A DNA stretch of 64,000 bases from assembly GCF_016863095.1 (NCBI RefSeq), contig NZ_BOOF01000048.1, positions 1 through 64,000 of the forward strand, written 5' to 3'. This DNA is from Microbispora siamensis. GTDB taxonomy: Bacteria; Actinomycetota; Actinomycetes; Streptosporangiales; Streptosporangiaceae. Shown piece after piece: positions 34,984 to 45,039 of this stretch (positions are counted from its first letter, which is position 1; the number at the start of each line of letters is the position of its first letter). The translations under genes were made by a program, and so were the position numbers. The notes beneath the pieces are model-generated. The model worked only from the letters and a program-made list of their open reading frames with translations. It had not been told where the DNA came from and searched no databases.

Positions 34984-36897
34984 GTGGGCACGGCGGCCGG
35001 GGACGGCCTCCGCTCGTGGCTCCTGGAGGGGCTGCGGCACGAGGACGTGCTGCTCGCCGGACCCCACGTGATGGAGGAACCCCACCGGCGGCATCCGTGG
35101 TGGCGGGTCATGTGCCTCACCGGTCTCGACTACTTCTCCACGCTCGGCTATCAGCCCGGGATCGCCGTGCTCGCGGCGGGCCTCCTGGCACCCGTCGCCA
35201 CCCTGTTCCTCGTCCTGCTGACGCTGCTCGGCGCGTTGCCCGTCTATCGGCGGGTGGCGGCCGAGAGCCCGTACGGCCAGGGGTCGGTCGCGATGCTGGA
35301 GAGGCTCGCCCCGCGGTGGTGGGGCAAGCTGTTCGTCCTCGTCCTGCTCGGGTTCGCGGCCACCGACTTCGTGATCACGATGACGCTGTCGGCGGCCGAC
35401 GCGACGGCCCACATCCTCGAGAACCCCTTCGTGCCCCGCGCCCTGCAGGGGCACCAGATCAGCGTGACGATCGGCCTGCTCGCGCTCCTCGGCGGCGTGT
35501 TCCTGCTGGGATTCAGCGAGGCGATCGGTGTCGCCGTCGTCCTCGTGGCCGCCTACCTCGCGCTCAACGCGGTGGTGGTCGTGGCGGCCGTGCTCCACCT
35601 CGCCGGGCACCCGGCCCCGGCGATCGGCTGGACGCGGGCCCTGTTCACCACGCACGGCGGACCGGCGGCGGTGCTCGCCCTGTCCCTGTTCGTCATGCCC
35701 AAGCTCGCCCTCGGCCTGTCCGGGTTCGAGACGGGTGTGGCGGTGATGCCGCTGATCAAGGGTGAGTTGCCGGGCAGGATCCGCGGCGCCAGATGGCTGC
35801 TCACGACCGTCGCCCTGGTCATGAGCGTCTTCCTGATCGCCAGCAGCTTCGTCACGAGCACGCTGATCCCGCTGCGGGAGTTCCGGGAGGGCGGCAGGGC
35901 CAACGGCCGGGCCCTGGCGTACCTGGCCCACGCCTACCTGGGGAACGGGTTCGGCACGCTCTACGACGCGAGCACGATCGCGATCCTGTGGTTCGCCGGC
36001 GCGTCCGCCATGGCGGGCCTGCTCAATCTCGTCCCCCGTTACCTCCCCCGATACGGCATGGCCCCCGACTGGACGCGGGCCGTCCGACCGCTGGTGCTGG
36101 TCTTCACCGCCGTCGCGTTCGCCATCACCGTCGTCTTCGGGGCGAGCGTGACGGCACAGGGCGGGGCGTACGCCACGGGAGTCCTCGTGCTGATCCTCTC
36201 GGCGGCCGTCGCCGTCACGCTCTCGGTCCACCGGCGTGGCCGGCGCGCGGCGACGGCGGCGTTCGCGGTCGTCACCCTCGTCCTGGCGTACACGCTGGTG
36301 GCCAACGTGTTCGAGCGGCCCGACGGGGTCAAGATCGCGTCGTGCTTCATCGCCGCGATCGTGATCACCTCGCTGATCTCGCGCGCGACCAGGTCCACCG
36401 AGCTGCGGGTCACCCGGGTGGTCCTCGACCCCCTCGCGGAGCGGTTCCTCCGCGAGGCGCCGGGCGACGAGATCCACCTGGTCGCCAACGATCCGCAGCG
36501 GCGCGACCGGGCCGAATACGAGGGGAAGGTGCGCGAGCAGTGGCGCAACCACCGGCTGGACCCGGCCACGCCGGTGCTGTTCGTGGAGGCCACGGTCCCG
36601 GACGCCTCGGAGTTCGAGACCGAGCTGCACGTCAGGGGCGAGGAGCGGTACGGCTATCGCGTCCTGAGGCTGGAGAGCTCCACGATTCCCAACGCGCTGG
36701 CCGCCCTGCTGCTCTTCGTCCGCGACCGCTTCGGCAGGCTGCCGCACATCTACTTCCACTGGACGGAGGAGAACCCCGTCGCCGCCATGCTGCGTTACCT
36801 GGTGTTCGGCGTCGGGGACGTCCCGGCGTTCACCCGCGAGGTGCTCAGGGAGGCCGAGCACGATCCCGAGCGCCGACCCAGAGTGCATGTCGGATAG
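34984..36897 (+). CDS. APC-superfamily permease with C-terminal cytoplasmic domain (KimA-like)
   Basis: 637 residues. About twelve membrane helices (CLTGLDYFSTLGYQPGIAVL, PYGQGSVAMLERL, FVMPKLALGLSGFETGVAVM) then a roughly 160-residue soluble domain (VVLDPLAERFLREAPGDEIH, VANDPQRRDRAEYEGKVREQ, IYFHWTEENPVAAMLRYLVFG). The layout resembles KimA-type potassium uptake and related amino acid transporters; the substrate is not determined. GTG 34984 has AGGGCGGG before it; ATG 34960 is the alternative start. It sits in the stress island between dehydrogenase and esterase-fusion genes. Confidence 0.75.
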   Translation: MGTAAGDGLRSWLLEGLRHEDVLLAGPHVMEEPHRRHPWWRVMCLTGLDYFSTLGYQPGIAVLAAGLLAPVATLFLVLLTLLGALPVYRRVAAESPYGQGSVAMLERLAPRWWGKLFVLVLLGFAATDFVITMTLSAADATAHILENPFVPRALQGHQISVTIGLLALLGGVFLLGFSEAIGVAVVLVAAYLALNAVVVVAAVLHLAGHPAPAIGWTRALFTTHGGPAAVLALSLFVMPKLALGLSGFETGVAVMPLIKGELPGRIRGARWLLTTVALVMSVFLIASSFVTSTLIPLREFREGGRANGRALAYLAHAYLGNGFGTLYDASTIAILWFAGASAMAGLLNLVPRYLPRYGMAPDWTRAVRPLVLVFTAVAFAITVVFGASVTAQGGAYATGVLVLILSAAVAVTLSVHRRGRRAATAAFAVVTLVLAYTLVANVFERPDGVKIASCFIAAIVITSLISRATRSTELRVTRVVLDPLAERFLREAPGDEIHLVANDPQRRDRAEYEGKVREQWRNHRLDPATPVLFVEATVPDASEFETELHVRGEERYGYRVLRLESSTIPNALAALLLFVRDRFGRLPHIYFHWTEENPVAAMLRYLVFGVGDVPAFTREVLREAEHDPERRPRVHVG

Positions 36898-36972
36898 GGG
36901 TGCACGTCGGGTAGGCGGTGTTTGCGCTGCCGGAAGAGGGGTATGCGGCTGCGCGACCGGGAGGCGAGGCTC

Positions 36973-38973
36973 ATGACTGATCGCCTGTTTTCGGATCGCC
37001 GGGACGCGGGCCGGGTGCTCGCGGGACTCCTCGGCCACTACCGCGGGCTTCCCGGCGTCGTCGTCCTCGGCCTGTCGCGCGGCGGCGTGCCGGTGGCGTA
37101 CGAGGTGGCGACCGCCCTGGGCCACCCGCTCGACGTGCTCCTGGTCCGCAAGCTCCGCACACCCGGCCGCGAGGAGCTCGCCATGGGGGCGATCGCCGGC
37201 GGCGGGGTGATCGTGCTCGACGAGGACGTCGTACGCGGGCTCGGCCTCCAGTCCGACACCATCCGGCAGGTCGCCGAGCGGGAGGCCCGCGAGCTGGCGA
37301 GGCGGGAGCGGGCCTACCGGGGCGGCACGCCCGCCGCGGATCTGAGCGGCAAGACCGTGATCATGGTCGACGACGGGCTGGCGACCGGGGCGAGCATGCG
37401 CGCCGCCGTCCGCGCGGTCCGGCAGCGGAAACCGGCCCGGATCGTGGTCGCCGTGCCCGCCGCGCCGGAGTCCACCTGCCAGGAGCTGTCCGCCCTGGTG
37501 GACGAGGCCGTCTGCGCGACCACGCCCACGCCCTTCTTCTCTGTGGGGGAGTCGTACTGGAACTTCACCCAGACCGCCGACGAGGAGGTGCGCAGGCTCC
37601 TCCGCACGGCGGCCTCCGCACGGGCCGGGGCTTCGCCCGCCCGGACCGACCTCGCGATCCTGCGCTCGGAGCTCGTGCCCGCACAGGACGGCGTCCCCCC
37701 GGACGAGGTGCTGTTCGACATCGTCGGCGACGCGCGGTTCGTGCTGATCGGCGAGGCGTCGCACGGCACCCACGAGTTCTATGCCGCGCGTGCCCGCATG
37801 ACGCGGCGGCTCATCGAGGAGAAGGGCTTCGTTGCCGTGGCGGTGGAGGCCGACTGGCCCGACGCGTACCGGGTGAACCGGTACGTCCGGGGGCGCGGCG
37901 ACGACGCGACCGCCGAGGAGGCGCTGCGCGGCTTCCAGCGCTTCCCCGCCTGGATGTGGCGCAACGCGGACGTGCTGGAGTTCGCCGGGTGGCTGCGCGA
38001 GCACAACGAGCGGCTCGGCGAGCGGGCGCGGGCCGGGTTCTACGGGCTCGACCTCTACAGCCTGCACCGGTCCGCCGGCGAGGTCGTCGCCTATCTGGAG
38101 AAGGTGGACCCGGGTGCGGCGGAACGGGCCCGCGGCCGCTACTCCTGCTTCGACCACAGCGACGGCGACGACGGGCAGGCGTACGGCTTCGCCGCCGCCT
38201 TCGGGGCAGGGGAGTCGTGCGAGCGGCGGGTGATCGACCAGCTCGTGGACCTCCAGCGCAACGCGCTGCGCTACCAGCGGGCACAGGGACTGCTCGGCGA
38301 GGACGATTTCTTCCACGCCGAGCGGAACGCCGCGGTGGTGGCGGCCGCGGAGCGGTACTACCGCACGATGTTCGGCGGCCGGGTGTCGTCGTGGAACCTG
38401 CGCGACCGGCACATGGCCGACACCCTGTTCGCGCTGGCCGAGCACCTCGGGTGGCAGTGCGGCGAGCCGGCCAGGATCGTGGTGTGGGCGCACAACTCCC
38501 ACCTGGGCGACGCACGGGCGACGGAGATGGGCGCGCGCGGCGAGCTCAACCTCGGCCGGCTGGTGCGCGAGCACACCCCGGAGGACTGCCGGCTCATCGG
38601 CTTCACCACCTACACCGGCACCGTCACGGCGGCCGACGACTGGGGCCGCCCGGCCGAGCGGAAGAACGTGCGCCCGGCGCTGCCCGACTCGGTCGAGGAG
38701 CTGTTCCACGAGGTCGGGCACAAGGAGTTCCTGGTCGACTTCGCGCATTCGGCCGACGCGGCGGACGTCCTGCGCAGGGCGCTGCTCGAACGGGCCATCG
38801 GCGTCGTCTACCGTCCCGGCACCGAACGGCAGAGTCACTACTTCCAGACCCGCCTGTCCGACCAGTTCGACGCGGTGATCCACATCGACGAGACCGGCGC
38901 GCTCGAGCCCCTGGAGCGTACGGCCCGCTGGGAGCGCGGAGAGGTCCCCGAGACCTACCCTGTGGCGGTCTGA
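36973..38973 (+). CDS. Phosphoribosyltransferase / erythromycin esterase-like fusion protein
   Basis: 666 residues in two parts. Residues 1-215 form a type I phosphoribosyltransferase with LGLSRGGVPVAYEVA and the PRPP loop VIMVDDGLATGASMRA. Residues about 225-660 form an erythromycin-esterase family domain with GEASHGTHEFYAARARMTRR, AVEADWPDAYRVN, WAHNSHLGDARATEMG and HYFQTRLSDQFD, which hold the conserved Glu/His residues. The natural substrate of the fused form is unknown. ATG 36973 with GAGGCGAGG before it. Its 3' end overlaps the convergent TetR gene by 19 nt. Confidence 0.9.
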   Translation: MTDRLFSDRRDAGRVLAGLLGHYRGLPGVVVLGLSRGGVPVAYEVATALGHPLDVLLVRKLRTPGREELAMGAIAGGGVIVLDEDVVRGLGLQSDTIRQVAEREARELARRERAYRGGTPAADLSGKTVIMVDDGLATGASMRAAVRAVRQRKPARIVVAVPAAPESTCQELSALVDEAVCATTPTPFFSVGESYWNFTQTADEEVRRLLRTAASARAGASPARTDLAILRSELVPAQDGVPPDEVLFDIVGDARFVLIGEASHGTHEFYAARARMTRRLIEEKGFVAVAVEADWPDAYRVNRYVRGRGDDATAEEALRGFQRFPAWMWRNADVLEFAGWLREHNERLGERARAGFYGLDLYSLHRSAGEVVAYLEKVDPGAAERARGRYSCFDHSDGDDGQAYGFAAAFGAGESCERRVIDQLVDLQRNALRYQRAQGLLGEDDFFHAERNAAVVAAAERYYRTMFGGRVSSWNLRDRHMADTLFALAEHLGWQCGEPARIVVWAHNSHLGDARATEMGARGELNLGRLVREHTPEDCRLIGFTTYTGTVTAADDWGRPAERKNVRPALPDSVEELFHEVGHKEFLVDFAHSADAADVLRRALLERAIGVVYRPGTERQSHYFQTRLSDQFDAVIHIDETGALEPLERTARWERGEVPETYPVAV

Positions 38974-39590
38974 GACCCGGACGGCGGTGCGCTGATCCGT
39001 GGCCGCATGGCCTTGAGAAAGTGCTCGACGAGGGCGTCGGCGTACTCGGGGGTGAGTGGGCCGGAGCGGAGCAGCCAGCGCTGGTAGAGGGGTGCGTACA
39101 GCAGCTCGAGAGCCAGGTCGAGGTCGGCGTCGGCGGCGAGCTGCCCGGCTCGCTGCGCGCTGCGCAGCCGGGCCTTCTTGGCCTCGTCCACCGGGCCGGC
39201 CAGCTTGGCGCGGTACTGGGCGGCCAGGGCGGGGTCGTTGATGATCTCGGTGTTGAGCGCGCGGACCGGGCCCTCGAACGCGGGGTCGGCGAACTCGGCC
39301 ACCGTCGCCCGCATCACCGTCTTGAGGTCGGCCTCCAGGTCGCCGGTGTCGGGCAGCGCCATGCTCCGCTCCGGCCCGTCCTCGCTGAGCGCCAGGAAGG
39401 CGTCCAAGACCACCGCGCCCTTGGAGGGCCACCAGCGGTAGATGGTCTGTTTGCCCACGCCCGCCCGGGCCGCGATGGCCTCGATGGACAGCTTGGCGTA
39501 CCCGACCTCGGAGACCAGCTCGCGGGTCGCGGTGAGGATGGCCTGCCGGGAGCGCTCACTGCGGCGGGCGGGATCGGGCTGCTTGACCAT
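38955..39590 (-). CDS. TetR-family repressor
   Basis: 211 residues. HTH: RQAILTATRELVSEVGYAKL, SIEAIAARAGVGKQTIYRWW. The ligand domain (LFLALSEDGPERSM...LELLYAPLYQRWLLRSGPLT) is of the TetR_C_16/AcrR type. Divergent from the SDR-hydrolase pair, with two matching operators in the 114-nt gap (39620-39632 and 39651-39663), so it probably controls both sides. Confidence 0.92.
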   Translation of the reverse strand: MVKQPDPARRSERSRQAILTATRELVSEVGYAKLSIEAIAARAGVGKQTIYRWWPSKGAVVLDAFLALSEDGPERSMALPDTGDLEADLKTVMRATVAEFADPAFEGPVRALNTEIINDPALAAQYRAKLAGPVDEAKKARLRSAQRAGQLAADADLDLALELLYAPLYQRWLLRSGPLTPEYADALVEHFLKAMRPRISAPPSGSQTATG

Positions 39591-39619
39591 GCCCCGGATC
39601 GTACCACGCTAATGAGACG

Positions 39620-39632
39620 AGACGTTCCGTCT
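39620..39632. promoter_or_regulatory. TetR-type operator O1
   Basis: AGACG-TTC-CGTCT, a perfect 5-bp inverted repeat around 3 nt, inside CGAGACGTTCCGTCTTG. It is repeated with one base change 31 bp downstream and adjoins the predicted -35 hexamer. Confidence 0.8.
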
Positions 39633-39661
39633 TGACACTGCCGCGAGGCGAGACGTACCGT
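39632..39661 (+). promoter_or_regulatory. Predicted promoter of the SDR-hydrolase genes
   Basis: Consensus TTGACA (39632-39637) and TACCGT (39656-39661) with an 18-nt spacer. O1 touches the -35 and O2 covers the -10, so a bound TetR would block it. Confidence 0.6.
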
Positions 39662-39663
39662 CT
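39651..39663. promoter_or_regulatory. TetR-type operator O2
   Basis: AGACG-TAC-CGTCT inside CGAGACGTACCGTCTTG, identical to O1 except for the centre base, 31 bp away (three helical turns). Confidence 0.8.
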
Positions 39664-39704
39664 TGCCTCGTCGCAACGGACCCGAGCAAGAGGGGGTGGA
39701 GCCC

Positions 39705-40520
39705 ATGACCCGGGTGTGGTTCATCACGGGCGCGTCACGAGGACTGGGCCGGGCGTTCGCAGAGGCGGCGCTACGGGCGGGCGATCGGGTGGTCGGGGCG
39801 GCGCGCGACGTCGAACCGCTCGCCGACCTCGCCCGGCGATATCCCGACGACCTGGCACGGCTGCCGCTCGACGTCACCGACCGCGCGGCCGTGTTCGCGG
39901 CCGCGGAGCGGGCGGTCGCGGCCTTCGGCAGGCTCGACATCGTGGTCAACAACGCCGGCGCCATGCTCCTGGGCATGCTGGAGGAGGCGACGGAGGAGCA
40001 GATCAGAGCCCACTTCGACGTCAACTTGTTCGGCGCGATCTGGGTCACCCAGGCCGTGCTGCCGTACCTGCGTGCCCAGGGCGGCGGGCGCATCCTGCAG
40101 GTCACCACGATGGGCACCGGCGGGGGTTTCCCGATGGTCGGCCTGTACGCGGCCGGCAAGTCGGCGCTCGATTCGGTGAGCGAGGCCGTGGCGATGGAGA
40201 CCGAGCAGTTCGGCGTCAAGCTCACGATCGTCCAGATGGGCGGCTACGACACCGGCCTGTTCACCACGGGCACCACGATGACGACGCCCGACCCGCACTA
40301 CCAGGAGCTGCGCGACAAGCTGATCGAGATGTGGGGCGACGACGCCGGTCCCGCCCCGGACACCGCCGCCCCCGTGATCATGGGGCTGGTGGACCTGCCG
40401 GAGCCGCCGCGGCGTCTCATCGTCGGCGCCGCGTCCTACGACATCGTCCAGCAGGCCCTTCAGGACCGGGTGGCGAAGTATCGCGACTGGGAGCACCTCA
40501 GCCGCAAGGCGCCCGGATGA
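39705..40520 (+). CDS. Short-chain dehydrogenase/reductase
   Basis: 271 residues. NAD(P) motif FITGASRGLGRAF, NNAGAM, catalytic Ser in QVTTMGTGG region and YAAGK (Tyr/Lys: GLYAAGKSALDSVSEAVAME). It is a classical SDR of the kind found beside TetR regulators. ATG 39705 has AGGGGGTGGAG before it. It lies 108 nt upstream of the epoxide-hydrolase-like gene. Substrate unknown. Confidence 0.92.
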   Translation: MTRVWFITGASRGLGRAFAEAALRAGDRVVGAARDVEPLADLARRYPDDLARLPLDVTDRAAVFAAAERAVAAFGRLDIVVNNAGAMLLGMLEEATEEQIRAHFDVNLFGAIWVTQAVLPYLRAQGGGRILQVTTMGTGGGFPMVGLYAAGKSALDSVSEAVAMETEQFGVKLTIVQMGGYDTGLFTTGTTMTTPDPHYQELRDKLIEMWGDDAGPAPDTAAPVIMGLVDLPEPPRRLIVGAASYDIVQQALQDRVAKYRDWEHLSRKAPG

Positions 40521-40628
40521 CGTTCAGGCCGTACAGCAGTGGTTTGCCGAACCGGCAACGGGATTCGCGGCGGCGTCACGGCCCGATGGAGGATCCACGC
40601 AGGAACCACCAGGAGTTTTGGAGGATCG

Positions 40629-41615
40629 ATGGCGCAGTCCGCTTCCGCCGCGGCGGTCACACATCGTCTGGTCTCGTCCCCTGCCGGGCGCATCCACGTG
40701 GTGGAGCAGGGCTCCGGGCCGCTGGTGCTGCTGGTGCACGGGTTTCCCGAGTGCTGGTACTCCTGGCGCCACCAGTTGCCGGTGCTCGCCGCGGCGGGCT
40801 ACCGGGCCGTCGCCGTGGACGTCCGGGGCTATGGCCGCTCCTCCAAGCCCGGCGACGTGGCCGCGTACCGGATGCTGGAGCTGGTCGAGGACAACGTCGC
40901 CGTCGTACGCGCCCTGGGCGAGCGGACCGCGGTGATCGTGGGCCACGACTGGGGCGCCACCATCGCCGCGAATTCCGCCCTCGTGAGGCCCGAGGTCTTC
41001 CGCGCGGTCGGGTTGCTGAGCGTGCCGTACGCCCCGCGCGGCGGGCCGCGGCCCAGTGAGGTGTTCGCGCGGATGGGCGGAGAGGAGGAGTTCTACGTGA
41101 GCTACTTCCAGGAGCCCGGCCGGGCCGAGGCAGAGGTCGAGCCCGACGTCCGCGGCTGGCTCGCCGGCTTCTACGCCGCCCTGTCCGCCGACACCATGCC
41201 GCCCGCCGGCGCGCCGGACCCGCACTTCGTGTCCCGGGGCGGGAGGCTGCGCGACCGCTTCCCCGCCGGACGGCTGCCCGCCTGGCTCAGTACGGAGGAT
41301 CTCGACGTCTACGCGGCCGAGTTCGAACGGACCGGCCTGACCGGGGCGCTGAACCGCTACCGGAACATGGACCGGGACTGGGAGGACCTCGCCGGGTTCG
41401 ACGGCGCTCCCATCACGCAGCCGTCGCTGTTCGCCGGCGGCGCGCTGGACGCCTCCACCACCTGGATGGCCGACGCCATCGCGGCCTACCCGGTCACCCT
41501 GCCCGGCCTGGTCTCCTCGCGCGTACTCGACGGCTGCGGCCACTGGATCCAGCAGGAACGCCCGGACGAGGTCAACGAGATCCTCACCGGCTGGCTCGCC
41601 TCCCTGCCCGCCTGA
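40629..41615 (+). CDS. Alpha/beta hydrolase, epoxide-hydrolase-like
   Basis: 328 residues. Oxyanion motif HGFPECWYSWRHQ, nucleophile Asp in GHDWGATIAANSA, cap domain, and the closing His in CGHWIQQERPDEVNEILTGWL. The HGFPE / GHDWG pair is the signature of soluble epoxide hydrolases and fluoroacetate-dehalogenase relatives. GGAGG precedes ATG 40629. Probably under the same TetR control as the SDR, and the two may act in one detoxification route. Confidence 0.92.
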   Translation: MAQSASAAAVTHRLVSSPAGRIHVVEQGSGPLVLLVHGFPECWYSWRHQLPVLAAAGYRAVAVDVRGYGRSSKPGDVAAYRMLELVEDNVAVVRALGERTAVIVGHDWGATIAANSALVRPEVFRAVGLLSVPYAPRGGPRPSEVFARMGGEEEFYVSYFQEPGRAEAEVEPDVRGWLAGFYAALSADTMPPAGAPDPHFVSRGGRLRDRFPAGRLPAWLSTEDLDVYAAEFERTGLTGALNRYRNMDRDWEDLAGFDGAPITQPSLFAGGALDASTTWMADAIAAYPVTLPGLVSSRVLDGCGHWIQQERPDEVNEILTGWLASLPA

Positions 41616-41636
41616 ATCGGCCGCCTGAACAGACGA

Positions 41637-41672
41637 ACGTCCGGGCCGGCCCGTGTGGGCCAGCCCGGACGT
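41637..41672. terminator. Bidirectional hairpin between hydrolase and katG
   Basis: Arms 41637-41652 and 41657-41672 pair at 15 of 16 positions (ACGTCCGGGC core) around GTGT. It separates two convergent genes. Confidence 0.88.
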
Positions 41673-41682
41673 CAAGTCAGGC

Positions 41683-43914
<2,232 letters not shown>

Positions 43915-43947
43915 GGGAATCCTTCTGAACTAGCTGGATCATGGGGC

Positions 43948-44385
43948 TCAGGAAGCGCGGGCGGTGGAACAACCGGGGCACAGGCCCCAGTAGATGACGT
44001 CGGCCTCGTCGATCGTGAAGCCGTGCGTGTCAGACGCGGTCAGACACGGCGTCTCGCCGACCGCGCAGTCGACGTCGGCGACGACACCACACGATCGGCA
44101 CACGACGTGATGGTGGTTGTCGCCGACGCGGCCCTCGAACCGGGCCGGGCTGCCGGCCGGTTCGATGCGGCGTACGAGTCCCGCCGCGGTGAGCGCGTGG
44201 AGAGCCTCGTAAACGGCCTGCAGGGAGACGTGGCCCACGCGATCGCGCACCCCGGAGGCGATCGCCTCGACGTCGAGGTGGTCACCGCTGCGGACGGTCT
44301 CGAGCAGTGCGACGCGGGCGGCCGTCACCCGCAGGCCGGCCCCCCGCAGTTCCTCGGCGGGGGTCGGGTTCCTGGGCGCGATCAT
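43948..44385 (-). CDS. furA: Fur-family redox/metal regulator (FurA/CatR type)
   Basis: 145 residues. Winged-helix part LRGAGLRVTAARVALLETV and SLQAVYEALHALTAAGLV; metal site HHHVVCRSCGVVADVDC; structural Cys pair at the end (GLCPGCSTA). It senses peroxide or iron and controls itself and katG, which lies 33 nt downstream. ATG 44385. The predicted promoter ends 7 nt before the ATG, so the transcript may be leaderless. Confidence 0.93.
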   Translation of the reverse strand: MIAPRNPTPAEELRGAGLRVTAARVALLETVRSGDHLDVEAIASGVRDRVGHVSLQAVYEALHALTAAGLVRRIEPAGSPARFEGRVGDNHHHVVCRSCGVVADVDCAVGETPCLTASDTHGFTIDEADVIYWGLCPGCSTARAS

Positions 44386-44392
44386 GGCGCTA

Positions 44393-44422
44393 AATCTACC
44401 GCTACAAAGGCGACTAATTCAA
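44393..44422 (-). promoter_or_regulatory. Predicted furA-katG promoter (leaderless)
   Basis: On the minus strand TTGAAT (44417-44422) and TAGATT (44393-44398) are 18 nt apart in an AT-rich pocket. The -10 ends 7 nt before the ATG, placing transcription start at about the start codon. Fur-type autoregulation would act here. Confidence 0.5.
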
Positions 44423-44697
44423 GAGAACGAATCACCCAAATCTCTTGCTCTCTCAGGTGATACTCGTCTCACCGCGGCATGATGCACCACGAGCGGTACG
44501 TGACCCCCGTGACGCGCCGCAGGTCGTGGCCGGCGTCCCGCCATCGAGGGACCTTCGGCCCCGAACATGGCCCGCGCCTCAAATGGCGGTAGAACCTCTC
44601 ATCGGCTTGCGCAAAAGCCGGTCGCGGCGCTGCCTCCGGCGTACGCGCGGGGGTACCTACGCACCAGTCCGCGGTTCTCGAAGAGGGGAATCCCCCC
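44423..44697. other. 275-nt region between furA and the histidine-rich gene
   Basis: No gene seen. It must carry the promoter of the histidine-rich gene. The ribosome site GAGGGGA forms part of a short GGGG-AAT-CCCC hairpin just before the ATG, which could limit translation. Confidence 0.45.
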
Positions 44698-45000
44698 ATG
44701 ACCACCATGACTGAGCACCATCCGCACACGGAACACGATCACCACCACGGCGCCGGGTGCGGCCATGTCGCCGTGCCGCACCAAGACCATGTGGACTACG
44801 TCCACGACGGCCACCTGCACCGGGTTCACGAGAACCATGTCGACGAGTGCGAAGCGAGCGGGCACGCCGTCCACGACGTGCACGAGCACGAGCACGGACC
44901 GGGGTGCGGGCACGTGGCCGTGCCGCACGGCGACCACGTCGACTACATCCACGACGGGCACCGCCACGTCCGCCACGACGGCCACTGGGATGACCACTGA
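44698..45000 (+). CDS. Histidine-rich repeat protein, probable metal-binding
   Basis: 100 residues, of which 29 are His. After a His/Glu N-terminus (EHHPHTEHDHHHGAG) two 25-residue repeats occur at residues 20-44 and 69-93, each reading GCGHVAVPHxDHVDYxHDGH with small changes; one Cys per repeat plus Cys51. There is no signal peptide or membrane segment. Composition suggests binding or storage of zinc, nickel or copper in the cytoplasm. It lies between furA-katG and the cytochrome bd genes. Related small proteins occur in actinobacteria but I know no proven function. Confidence 0.85.
   Translation: MTTMTEHHPHTEHDHHHGAGCGHVAVPHQDHVDYVHDGHLHRVHENHVDECEASGHAVHDVHEHEHGPGCGHVAVPHGDHVDYIHDGHRHVRHDGHWDDH
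44755..44976 (+). repeat. Internal duplication in the histidine-rich gene
   Basis: Copies at 44755-44829 and 44902-44976 encode 25-residue repeats spaced 49 residues apart. The protein repeat is closer than the DNA repeat, which points to an old duplication under selection. Confidence 0.75.
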
Positions 45001-45039
45001 CCTGAGCCCCGGCCGGGGCTTCCCGGCGGGGAGCGGACG

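Noticed and set aside
34909..39432. Very long open frame on the minus strand (about 1,500 codons)
   Set aside because: It lies antisense to the permease and the esterase fusion, is rich in Arg/Gly/Asp from GC-biased codons, and shows no domain or ribosome site. The plus-strand genes explain the region.
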